Assembly: GCA_903632075.3 (NCBI GenBank)
Contig: CAHIKZ030005408.1
Span: 1,217,001 to 1,281,000, forward strand
Origin: Acanthosepion pharaonis
Taxonomy: Eukaryota > Mollusca > Cephalopoda > Sepiida > Sepiidae
Direction of reading: 5' to 3'
Length of the DNA: 64,000 nt
Both the position numbers and the translations under genes were made by a program. Below are positions 39,947-49,730 of this stretch, piece by piece. Within the stretch, counting starts at the first letter, position 1. Each line of letters opens with the position of its first letter. Under the pieces are notes generated by a model. The model did no database searches. It worked only from the letters and a program-made list of their open reading frames with translations, and was not told the origin of the DNA.

Positions 39947-40537
39947 GAGCATGTCCATAACCGAGGCATGTGTTATTAAAGACACCTGAACTTTCCGTTT
40001 AATAATCTTTCTTGTAGTTTTTTCTTTCTTGTTTTCTAGCAAGTTGTTTTAAAAAAAAGTCTTTGTTGTTTTGCCGAGCGCTTTCGAAATATTGAAAAAT
40101 CCTAATCAAAAATCTCAAAATCCTCTACAAAACAATTGCAAAAACGCTTCCAAATCCTCGAAGCCATCACAATTAAAGACCAAAAAGCCAACATAAATAA
40201 AATAGGATTTAATCCTGGCAGAAACATCTTAAATATATTTAATAACTAATCCCCAAATAATAAATACCAACCCCTTCCCAACTGCTAATGAAGTAATCCA
40301 ACAATACGGCCTGAATACCCCAAAATATTATCTATAAAAATAAAAAAAAACAACCTACTTCAAACCAAAAGCATACAGACATGATGATGGTTGACGACAA
40401 CTGAAAGTGTTTGGCAAAACACCAAAGACTGAGTTTTTTTTTAACATAGACCAAAGAAACTTGCGAGAAAGCAAGAAAAAATCGACAGATTATTAAACGG
40501 AAAAATTCCGTAGTCTTCAATAATACATGCCTCATTA

Positions 40538-40574
<37 letters not shown>

Positions 40575-40620
40575 TGATAAAATATAGTTTTACTATAATA
40601 ATAATCCAATGATAATCTAG
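39945..40620. other. Unassigned DNA with weak inverted flanks
   Basis: AGGCATGTGTTATTAAAGACACC at 39964 and GTCTTCAATAATACATGCCT at 40513 are complementary, and AACTTTCCGTTTAATAATC (39990) pairs with GATTATTAAACGGAAAAATT (40488). A ~570-bp inverted-repeat element flanked by (TA)n is likely. Its interior has no coding signature. Confidence 0.5.
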
Positions 40621-40631
40621 CCGTTGAACAC

Positions 40632-41078
40632 ATTTGTAATCATTTTACCCCAAGCAAGGCAATAAAGCCACTAAGATTCAACGGGTTACTGAGTATGAGA
40701 GAATATGAGAAAAAACATTATTTAGGAGAGAGAATAATGAAAGGACACGAATTAAGAAGAAAATAATAACGATTGACATCTTACTGTATTTAAATTTTCG
40801 AAGATCAAAGTTGACTTGAAAGCAAGAAGCTGGAAGAGAGTTTCACAAAACGAGAAGCGCTAAAGAAGAAACTATTAGCATAGAACTTACGGTTACATTT
40901 GGCCATTTCAACTGTGAAATGATTAGACCATGCCGCCACTGCGCTTAAATTCATAAACCTTACTTATCATAGCGGAACGTTTCTCAGAACAATTAGGATG
41001 AATGTATTTATAGAAAAGACACAGGGAAGTGACGTTATGGCCTTGGGAAAGTTACTGAAGCCGTGATGCTAGAATGAA
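40632..41078 (-). mobile_element. LINE-A 3' end
   Basis: The minus strand ends at AATCATTTTACCCCAAGCAAG (40636). Upstream are AGCAAGAAGCTGGAAGAGAG (40822, LPASCF region), TAGCATAGAACTTACGGTTA (40877, NRKFYAN region) and ATTTATAGAAAAGACACAGG (41006, YKYFHG region). It is truncated at about 41078, with stops and indels. Confidence 0.75.
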
Positions 41079-41079
41079 T

Positions 41080-41585
41080 ATTAATAAATGAGTTGGATTT
41101 ATTAATGATATTGAAATTAATTTTTCTGTATTGTTAAGTTTACTTTTTTAAACGAGTTTTGCAGACTTAAAACTGGTTTACTTCCTTCACATTGCCCGTA
41201 AAATCTTTAAACTAGCCTCATATTCTGAACACTCGGGAGCTAATTCAATTTTTGTTATTCAGAAATTGTTGGAGGTGTAAATAAGATATACTAGCCAAGA
41301 ATTATTCCCATCCTGAAGGAATCCTGTCATATAGGTTTTGAATAAATAAATTCTTATGGCAAATTTTGAATTTCTATATCATGCGTCACCGTTTTGCGTT
41401 TTGGTCGGATATAGAACAAGTAAGTAGGACATATGACAAGTAAGTCGGATATATAACAAGCGATTTTGCTTTCCAAGTACTAATAAAACGACTTATCTGG
41501 AATATAGTTTATATAAATGAATATAAGAAATAGGTTACGATTGTTTCAATAATCGTAACAAAGGTAGCTATTCTATTTATTTAAA
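41080..41585. other. Unassigned DNA
   Basis: Contains an imperfect tandem of ACAAGTAAGTCGGATATATA (41415-41462). No coding signature. Confidence 0.35.
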
Positions 41586-41587
41586 TA

Positions 41588-42070
41588 CAAGGTCGGATCA
41601 AAAAGCATTGGCACTAACGGAACTAAAGTAGGCAGAGTGAAGCCGCTCGGCACAGATTGACCTAAAACTAGGTCGAGCTTACACACTAAGTTATAACGTT
41701 CTCACTCACTTCCGTTCTTTATAGCGGTCCTTGGAAGGAAAGTGTGTAGAGTGTGGTCGTCTCACCACATTATAGAGATTTCATCAGTGACCATTGATTG
41801 TGCAGCAGTTTTTGGCCAAGGACACATTCCCCAGGAGGGACAATAAGCATAATCTTCCTTGAGACATTTAACTCTTCAAAAATGAAATCCCACTCGAAAG
41901 GAACAAGACGTCGAGAATCCCAGAGAATATGACAAGGCAGCTGCTCGCTGTGCCAAAAAAGGAGTTCCAGGAATGTTTCTATCGATGTAAAAGATGTTAA
42001 ATGCCGCAGTGATATGTGCTGTAGTTTTCATTTTATAGTACTCGTCTCGATATTTTTTGATCGGACCTCG
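41588..42070 (+). mobile_element. mariner-type element, internally deleted, 483 bp
   Basis: Ends CAAGGTCGGATCAAAAAGC and TTTTTTGATCGGACCTCG are inverted, with TA on both sides (41586-41587 and 42071-42072). A short plus-strand run VQQFLAKDTFP at 41800-41832 matches the mariner transposase stretch before the catalytic PPYSPDL motif. LLAVPKKEFQECFYR at about 41943-41985 matches the C-terminus. The catalytic centre is missing or degraded, so the copy cannot move by itself. Confidence 0.8.
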
Positions 42071-42354
42071 TATAGTTCGTTTATTTTTATCCTACATTGA
42101 TAAAATATTAAACCTACATTGTTTATATTAATCCCACATTGTTATCACACAATTGTTAATGTTAAGGGAAAATGTCTCCTGTACAAAATAGTAAAAGCAT
42201 TCTATAAGCATATTGACTGAAAAATTCTCTTCCTTAAAATATAATCCTCCTGTTATCATTAACTGTTACAATACCGAAAATGGAGTTAATGGCTGGCCAC
42301 TCGCATTTGAGGATACTTGTCTAGGGCGGCCAGGCACATTTTGTGTTTGTCCAA

Positions 42355-42665
42355 TACCCACAGAGCCAGCCTGCGTTTTATACTACAACTATACTGAGCA
42401 GATCTTAGTTACAGTTTCTGGGAGACAAGCGTGTTATCTAGCGTGTTTAACAATCTGAACAAGGCCAGCACGCTCAAACCCTCGGTCACGATGACTTATG
42501 ACTTCGTGTTAGTTGCCTTATAAATGTAATGATATGAGTGCCACACGCCTCCTCCAGACCGATAACACCAGGAAGTCACCTTCCTGACAAACAGACCATG
42601 GTGAGGTTCGAACCAGGGTCTCATGGTCAGAAAGCTAACGTACTAAGCACTCAGCCACGTACCCA
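42355..42665 (-). mobile_element. SINE-3 copy, most complete
   Basis: Minus-strand head: GGTACGTGGCTGAGTGCTTA (A-box-like), CTTTCTGACCATGAGACCC, then B box GGTTCGAACC (about 42615-42606). The body has GGAAGGTGACTTCCTGGTG, and its far end matches 30.8 and 39.7 kb (plus strand GCGTGTTATCTAGCGTG, 42428). The head resembles a serine- or leucine-type tRNA only loosely. Confidence 0.75.
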
Positions 42666-42726
42666 TGTCCGAAAATGGAGTACTGCTGTCATATATGAGC
42701 AGAAGCCGCCCAGTTTTCACTTTCCA

Positions 42727-42832
42727 GTGATCGATAGAGTCCAAAAGCGTATCTGCGTCATTGTTACTGATTTATTATTTTCCATTCTACAACCTCTTTC
42801 CCACAGACGAAATGCTCTATCGCTATTTCCAT
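42727..42832 (+). mobile_element. LINE-B fragment fused to LINE-A
   Basis: Encodes IDRVQKRICVIVTDLLFSILQPLSHRRNALSLF, the LINE-B C-terminal link region. It runs in the same open frame into the LINE-A reverse transcriptase that starts at about 42835, an order opposite to that in a working element. It is therefore a junction of two insertions. Confidence 0.65.
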
Positions 42833-44085
42833 GGAGCCCAAGTGCTGATGTATTAAAGGTTATCGCTGAAAGTATCTATCAAGCATTAGATGAGAATGGT
42901 GAAGCTTCGGCTGTTGCTTTGGATATCTCAAAGGTATTTGGCAGGTTTTGGTATATTGTTCTTCCTCACAACTTGAAAGGTTATGGTATTTCTAGACGAA
43001 TTTTTCAACCGATTCTGTCTTACCTATCGAATCGTGAAATGAAAGTTATCTTGAACGGCCACTCTTCTAGATCTTTTTTGTATTAATGCAGGCGTCCCCC
43101 ATTGCTCTATCCTTGAACCCATGTTGTTTCTAATATTCATCACTGACATTCCTGATGTCATCAGTTCTCAACTCAGTATCTATGTTGACGAAACAACCAT
43201 TTATTCCTGTCTTAACACTAAGTCTGATCAGTTCGATACGTTCAAACTGGAGAACTGATCTAAAAAAAATCCTGTTGTTAACTGGGAAAAGAAATGGCTT
43301 GTTAATTTTTAGGCCTCCAAAACTAAGCTACTCATTTTTAATCGTCTGAGAGAACTCTTTTGACCTTCCATCAGTATGGCTGATGCTAACCACCAGGAGA
43401 GTGATACATTTTACTTTCTCGGTCTAACGTTTCCCGCTGACATGAAATGAAAAGATTATATCGAATCAATTACTAGGCCTGCTGCTAGGAAAGTTGCTTC
43501 CATTTGTCGGGATAGATATTTTTTCTCAACAGAATTTATCTTTCATATCTATAAATCTACCATTCATCCCCGCTTTGAATACTGCTGTTATATCTGGTCT
43601 GGTGTTCCTGCTATATATTCAGAGATTCTTGATCAAATCCAAAGAAGAATCTGCAATGTCTTTGGTCTTGTCATGGCATCTCATCTTCAGTCACTTTCCC
43701 ACCGCCGTAATTTTGCTCTCCGATGCTTTTTGTATAAATACTTTCATGGTAATTGTCTTGATGAAAATTCCTCTATGATCATAAGACTTTATGAATTTAA
43801 GTGCAGTACTAGATTGGCGGCAAGGTCCCATCATTTTACAGTTGAAATTGCTAGACGTAACCGTAAGTTCTATGCTAATAGTTTCTTCTATTCGCTTATG
43901 GAACTCGCTTCCCACTTCTTGTTTCCCAGTCAACTTTGATGCAATGTCAATTTTTATCTTCTGCCTTCTTAATTCCTGTTCTTTTAATTTTCTCTCTCCT
44001 TAATATTTTTTTTTTTATTCAGTAACTGCTTGCATCTTCGTGGCTTTATTGCCTTGCTTGGGGTGAAATTATTAAAAAAAAAAAA
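42833..44085 (+). mobile_element. LINE-A, longest 3' copy including reverse transcriptase core
   Basis: Blocks in order: VIAESIYQALDENGEASAV and motif A LDISKVF (about 42922; the following D is G); KLKGYGIS..I; LSNREMKVILNGHSSRSF; a GVPHCSI motif B equivalent after a frameshift; motif C read as YVDE (about 43178-43192) in place of Y-A/V-DD; then GLTFS.DMK, IYKSTI.P, IWSG.PAIY, SHRRN, YFHGNCLDE, NRKFYAN, LPTSCFPV. The 3' end runs to GGGGTGAAATTATTAAAAAA (44058). At least four frame changes. Substitution at motif C would kill activity even if frames were intact. Confidence 0.85.
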
Positions 44086-44099
44086 GAAAAAAACGGACT

Positions 44100-44410
44100 A
44101 CATTTCTTAGTTCCACCAGTTCTAACCTTTACGGCTAAGACCCGCCATACCATGCATATTGTAACGAACCACCTTCATTCCCTTCCTATTCCATCAGTGA
44201 GAAGTAAGTTCCGCACAAACAGCTTCTTCCAACGAACCGCGGTTCCGTGGAACTGACTCCCAAGACGATGCTTCCCAGATCACTACAATCTTAATCTGTT
44301 CAAGTCTAGGTTTAACCTTTATCTTCCCCATCTATCCCTATAAACTCTTCTTATTACTCTGTAACGATCTACCTCAAGTGACTTTTGGGCGTTGTAATTT
44401 TACTTTACAG
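44100..44410 (+). mobile_element. LINE-B 3' end
   Basis: CCATACCATGCATATTGTAA (44143), CTTCCAACGAACCGCGGTTC (44225), GATCACTACAATCTTAATCT (44279), TTCAAGTCTAGGTTTAACC (44300), and CTCAAGTGACTTTTGG (44373), the family end. It lies directly after the LINE-A poly-A. Confidence 0.7.
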
Positions 44411-44549
44411 GTATTCATTTCAGTCATTATTTATGGGAAAATAATAGCTTGATAATAAATTATATTGAATTTCAGACGTTATTTTTCGTTTTATCTCGTT
44501 TTATTTTTAGTGCATGACCTTTCAAATCCAAACGAAAAACTCAAAATTA

Positions 44550-45335
44550 ACCTTTTCTCCCTGCTATCAGAATGGCTGATGCTAACCCCCAAGAGAACAA
44601 CTCTTTGCATTTTCTTGGGCTCATGTTTTCCACTGACATGAAGTGGAGTGATTATGTTGATTCAATTGCTTGGTTTACTGCTAAGAATGTTGATTCAGTG
44701 TCGTGCCTGAAATCTTTTTCTCGTCAAAAACCTTGCAGATTTATAAAGCTACCATTCATCTATTCATTGAATACTGTTGCCATATCTGGTCCTGCTATAC
44801 ACCTCGAGGTTCTTGACAAAAAAAAAAAAGGATCTGCAATGTAATCGATCCTGACCTGGTTCCTTGACTTCAGTCACATTCTCATCGACATGACGTGACT
44901 TCCATCTTTCTTTGCGACAAATATTTTCATGGCAACTCCTTTGATAAGCTTCTTTTTCTCTGGTGCCCCGACTACATGAATTTAAGCGTGCTACTAGATT
45001 GGCATCTAGGCTCCATTCGTTTACTGTTGAACTAGCTAGAAGCAACTGCTATTTTTAGTATAAAAGTTTCTTTTTCTCGCACTTCTCACCCGTGGAACTC
45101 CCTTCAGATTTCTTGCTTCCCCGATAACTACAATCGCCATATGTTTAAATGCAACATAGATATCTATCTTCTGCCTTCTTGAACACCGTTCCTTTTTTTC
45201 TTCTTCACACAGTCCTCCCCATTCTCAGTCTCCTCATTGTCTTTCATTTTCATCCCCTGTAACCCCCTCTTGCGTTTTAGTGACATTATCTCCTTGCTTA
45301 GGATGAAACGATTAAAAATAATTGAAATAAAGATT
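44550..45335 (+). mobile_element. LINE-A, second downstream copy
   Basis: Encodes MADANPQENNSLHFLGLMFSTDMKWSDYVDSIAWFTAKNVDSVS (44572-44703), IEYCCHIWSGPAIHLEVLD after a small deletion, IQRRICNVIDPDL in a shifted frame, then KYFHGNSFDK, LATRLAS.HSFTVELARSN and SRTSHPWNSLQISCFPDNYNRHMFKCNIDIYLLPS with a stop at about 45181. The 3' end resembles the copy at 25.0 kb. About 74-100% of blocks are recognisable, but frames change at least three times. Confidence 0.8.
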
Positions 45336-45339
45336 TAAA

Positions 45340-45975
45340 AGAAAATATAGGGGAGATAATTTATTGTTCGTCATGCGTAAACCGTTTGATATACAGAACT
45401 TTACGATGCTCCTTGTTTCGTCCAGTTTAGACGTTTTCAAACGGAATTAAATATAGATCATAATAAAATTGAACGTACAAAAGTGGTGAAAAACATTGTT
45501 TCCTTCTCAGTCTTGTGTTGAATTTTATTGATATGTGAAAGTGGACACAGAAGTGGATTTTGTCTTTCTTATCTAATCAGCTAATGAATAAGCAGCTCAA
45601 ATAAACGGCCACTCGCTTGATCGGCCTGCCAAAACGCCCGTTTCTTGCCCTGAACGGTTTGGCGCATCCCATTAATCGCCCAGTCAGCTGAAACACAGCT
45701 GTCTGGCGTGTGCCAGAAGAAACGCCTCGATTTCATACCCGCTGCTTTTGGGACTTTACTTCATTTTTCGTTTTCTTTCTTCCTTTTCACCGAACGCATT
45801 GTATCATTTTATGTATTTCTAACGTAGCCGTGGCCAGACAATGGGGCCACGTTTTGGGAAGGTTCGCCTTCTCTGCTATTTGCACGTGTCGGAAATATAA
45901 CGTTCCGACATTTTACTAATGCCAGCAAAAACAGTTGGTGGGGAAAAGTACGTGGAAAGGAAGGAACAAGTTTCT
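45340..45975. other. Unassigned DNA with balanced composition
   Basis: 45600-45900 is richer in GC than its surroundings and is not repeated in the window. A 69-codon frame at 45710-45919 has no domain. A candidate single-copy stretch. Confidence 0.35.
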
Positions 45976-46870
45976 AAATGGAGGAGGGAGAAAATCGGAA
46001 GACGAAGAAGGAAAGAATGGAGTTAAATGAGAAAGACAAAAGAAAAGGAAAGGGGAAAGGAGAACAGAAATGCGGAAGTGGTGGTGAAAATAGGGAGAGG
46101 AGAAGGAAAAAAAGAATGACAAAGGAGAAAAATAGGTGGTGGTGGTGGTGGAACAAAATAGGTGAATGGAGAAGTAGTGGGAGACGAAGAAGAAAAAAAT
46201 GTGAATGAAAAAAAAAAAGGAAGGGAAGTGAAATGGTGTTGAAGAAGGAAGAAAGAAATGGAAAGAGAAAGAGGAAACAGTAATAGTAGGGGTTGGGGAG
46301 GTGGTTTTGATGGTGGCGTAGAAGGAGAAGGGGTAAGACAGAGAGGACAATAGAAAAGTGGAAGGCGAAGAAGAAGAAAAGTGAAAGACAAATCAAGGAA
46401 GAAAAGATAAATGAAATAATAAGAAGAAGCAGAAGAAATGGGTAAGAAGAAGAAGAGGAAATGGGTAAGAAGAAGAAGAGGAAGAAGAGGAAATGGGTAA
46501 AAAAAGAAGAAGAGGAGGAAATGGGTAGGAAGAAGAAGAGGAAGGAGAGGAAATGGGTAAGAAGAAGAAGAGGAAATGGGTAGGAAGAAGAAGAATCAAA
46601 GGTGGAGTGAAATGAGAAAAAGAAGAGGAAGAAGAAGACAAGTAAAATGAGAACAAGCAAAAGGGAAGTGAAAGAAAACAAAGGAGAAGGGTAGAGTAAA
46701 ATGAGAAAAAGAAGAGAAGTGAAATGAGAAGAACATGCAAAAGGGAAGAAGAAAAAGAAGAAGAATGCGTAGAGTAAAAAGAGAAACGGTAAAAGAAAAA
46801 GCAGTTATAGAAAGGAGGCACAATTTAAAATAAATGAGACAAAAAGAAAATAAATTTAGTAAAGGTGAAA
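45976..46870 (+). repeat. 0.9-kb polypurine tract with GAAGAAGAGGAAATGGGTAA units
   Basis: Almost wholly A/G on the plus strand. The section 46428-46595 has about seven units of (AAGAAG)n AGGAAATGGGTA. The long open frames on the minus strand (Ser/Phe/Leu-rich) are produced by this bias and do not encode a recognisable protein. Confidence 0.85.
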
Positions 46871-46879
46871 GAGGAAAAA

Positions 46880-47455
46880 TATAGTTTTTCAATAAAATTT
46901 AATCAAGTGTGCACTTTTAACTCTATAATCTTAGAATTGGAAACAACAGAAGTGGAAAATGTCCGATTTATGTATAAAACGTCTGTATATTTGAAACGCA
47001 GACTCACGTTAAAATCCTAGCAGTCCTTTCCAACAAAAGATTGATATGAATGTGTGAAAAGCACACGCACACGCATGCGCACGCTATACGCCAGTATAGA
47101 AATCGTCTCAGGGGACTTGATTAAATGAAGTGTACCTTGAATGAGTTTGTGATTGAAATAACTTGATATTATGTTGCTTTCTTTGTTCGAACAGAAAGAC
47201 AAAGACAAATAATTAAAATTACTCTTTTATTTTCCTGGTGCTGATATCAGTGCGAGAAAAAATAGGTAACGATTTACATTTAGGGCTTACAAAGGTAGCG
47301 TCTTTAAAAAGTGGTAGTGGGGCTTGTTAAGATAAACTGTGTCAATCGGCACGGTGAACTTTTGTCTGAAAGTTTCTTTGCCCGAAATTTGCAATTCTCT
47401 TCACTCCGACAGGAATCGAACCTTCATAATCTTTTGATTCATACCCGAAACAATA
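46880..47455. other. Unassigned DNA
   Basis: A short CACACGCACACGCATGCGCA stretch at 47063. GACAGGAATCGAACCTTCATA at 47410 carries a B-box-like GGTTCGATTCC on the minus strand, but no matching A box is clear. Confidence 0.35.
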
Positions 47456-47460
47456 TTGTG

Positions 47461-48146
47461 TGTTTGTGTGTGTTTTGTATGAAGTGATGGCCCTAGGGTT
47501 ACTGGCACCCTGTGCACGCTGAACTTCGTCGCCCATACAAGTATAATTTTTTAAAATTTTCACAAGGAGGAAAACATAGACTAACTAGATTATTACAATA
47601 TACAGGTTAATACAAGCTAAAGAAAACATTCATCATCCAACCAAAAATGTTTTTCTAGATCTACAAATATTTTCATGCCACTTTTTGCACCTATCTTAAT
47701 TACAAGATACTTTTCAAAAGACAAAAGAATTTAATCTGTATGTTTTATAAGCTTTAGTTGTGGGAGATCCCAAACATAGGACATGGAGGCATGATGGCGC
47801 CCTCGGCCATTATATATAATATAACCAAAGCCGGCTCAAGTTACTGGCAACTAAAGCTAATAAAAACATACAGATTAAATTCTTTTGGCTATTTTTGTCT
47901 ATAGAAAATAATCTTGTAAAGAAGAAAGTGGCATGAAAATATTTGTAGGTTTAGAAAAACATTTTTGGTTGGATGATGAATGTTTTCTTTAGCTTGTATT
48001 AACTTGTATATTGTAATAATCTAGTTAGTCTATTTTTTCCTCCTTGTGAAATTTTTTAAAAATTATACTTGCAAAGGCGCCGATGTTCAGCGTGCACATG
48101 GTGCCAGTAACCCTAGGGCCATGACTTCATATAACACACACAAATA
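47461..48146. mobile_element. Foldback element with ~300-bp inverted arms
   Basis: Left arm 47461-47761 and right arm 47848-48146 are complementary over nearly their whole length (GGCCCTAGGGTTACTGGCAC at 47490 and GTGCCAGTAACCCTAGGGCC at 48101; AACATTCATCATCCAACCAA and its complement near 47975), with small indels and an ~86-bp spacer. No transposase. Spacer includes GGCGCCCTCGGCC. The ends may be near GTGTGTGTT/AACACACAC, but no duplication is clear. Confidence 0.78.
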
Positions 48147-48156
48147 CCGCCCCCCC

Positions 48157-48318
48157 CATATATATATATATATATATATGTTAAAATGAAGAGGTCAGCT
48201 ACTACTACGGTTTCCAGATTTGATTCAACTCTGACCATTAACTTTTATGTATTATAGATATATATATAGAGAGATGTATTATATTTGTTGTTATATATAT
48301 ATATATATATATATGTGT
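48157..48318. repeat. (TA)n microsatellites
   Basis: Runs at 48159-48179 and 48292-48314, with TATAGATATATATATAGAG between. Confidence 0.85.
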
Positions 48319-48319
48319 G

Positions 48320-48480
48320 TGAACTCCGAATTCCAGTCGAATCCATTACATTCAATTACGCGCTAATTCCCTTGGGAAAGGTATTAATCATCGTCCCCTC
48401 CATCTAGCTATGGGTAAATATCATGACAGACTGGGTTCTATAGCCTTGGATGGCAATTGGTCTAGGAGAAGAACAACTCT
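48320..48480 (+). mobile_element. SINE-1 copy, partial
   Basis: Begins inside the tRNA-like head at CGAATTCCAGTCGAATCC (48328), then CCCTTGGGAAAGGTATTAATC (48370), CTATGGGTAAATATCATGAC and ACTGGGTTCTATAGCCTTGG (48430). It departs from the family after CAATTGGTCTAG (48457). Head truncated by the microsatellite. Confidence 0.7.
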
Positions 48481-48599
48481 GAATTCAAAATCTGCGGGGG
48501 GTCGTTTGGGAATCTTGTGGCACATAGTGCACAAGGTCTCTGTATTCGGCCCTTCAAAAAGTGTGGTTGATTCTGCACAAAGCCTTCACCATTATAATC

Positions 48600-48909
48600 A
48601 AATTATATCTGCTGGACTCTGGGCTGTCGGTTCCTAGGAACTGAGCTGCTGATGACAAAGTAGAAACTTTTCTTTCCCTTAAAATTGTTCTTCATATATG
48701 AATAAAATTGTATATCGTTATTCCATATATATGAATATAGACAAAAACAAAACATATCTTTTGTCCACTGGTAGACTTCATCAAGCCAGATGATAAAACA
48801 TAAGAGAACGAAACGCGTCCTCTAAGATAAGCCTCCCTTTTGTCTTTATCTATATTGTCCTTTTACAGATATATATATTTAATTACATTTGAACTTTTTT
48901 AAACACACA

Positions 48910-48945
<36 letters not shown>

Positions 48946-49193
48946 GATCGTATTAAAAAGAACACACTACAACGACTTACTAGCAAAGGCGCTTTAGCCT
49001 CAAGCTCATAGGCTATAATCCCTGTATTTGCAACATGATTAGCGAAAGGTATAGAGCACTTGCTGGTAATTCTCCGTAATAACTTCTTTTTTAATACGAC
49101 CTTTTGATGCCCTGTTTGCTCGTTGAACGTTTTACTTATTATATTTATCATCTTGATTAATACTTTATACTCCCTCTCTCTCTCATTTTCTCG

Positions 49194-49247
<54 letters not shown>

Positions 49248-49720
49248 TCAGCTACTAATAAAAGTATTGAGAGGAAGTCATAATAGTGGGTTAGTGCTGA
49301 AATGTTAATGATGAATGAGGCGTGTGATATGAATGAAAATGGAGGTGGGGTAGGAGGTGACTAGGAAGATAAGGGTTATAGATAAACATTGACCCTTCTT
49401 GGACAGGTGCGTACGCACACTTTTGACACCCTGTAAATTTTATGTATTCCTCCATTTCACATTGATTAAAAAGAACCGATAAGGTGTGTCTGTTTAATAT
49501 TTTATTTTATTTTTCCAATTTTGGGATAAGGTGTTGAGTGTTGCGGAAGAACCTGTCTGAAGTTCATATTTTGTTATTTTTGTTCTAGTACTTTCGACTT
49601 TCGTAGTCATTATCCAGAACCGATGAGATATCTGTGTGGTAGTTAGAATTCCTTTGTTTGCTACTTGCTATTGTTTGAGGAGCTGGATGTTTGCAATGGT
49701 CTGGCGTGACGTCATGTGTA
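48600..49720. other. Unassigned DNA with (TA)n at 48912-48941 and 49197-49243
   Basis: 48772-48820 holds ACTTCATCAAGCCAGATGAT and AACGAAACGCGTCC, similar to the 'GATGAAG...GAAACG' signature in Rep-G. Left flank of the GATA array (49260-49730) is not repeated here. Confidence 0.4.
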
Positions 49721-49730
49721 ACGATATATA

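Noticed and set aside
45916..46892. Long Phe/Ser/Leu-rich minus-strand frames as membrane proteins
   Set aside because: They arise from a polypurine tract; several frames overlap each other and share only composition.
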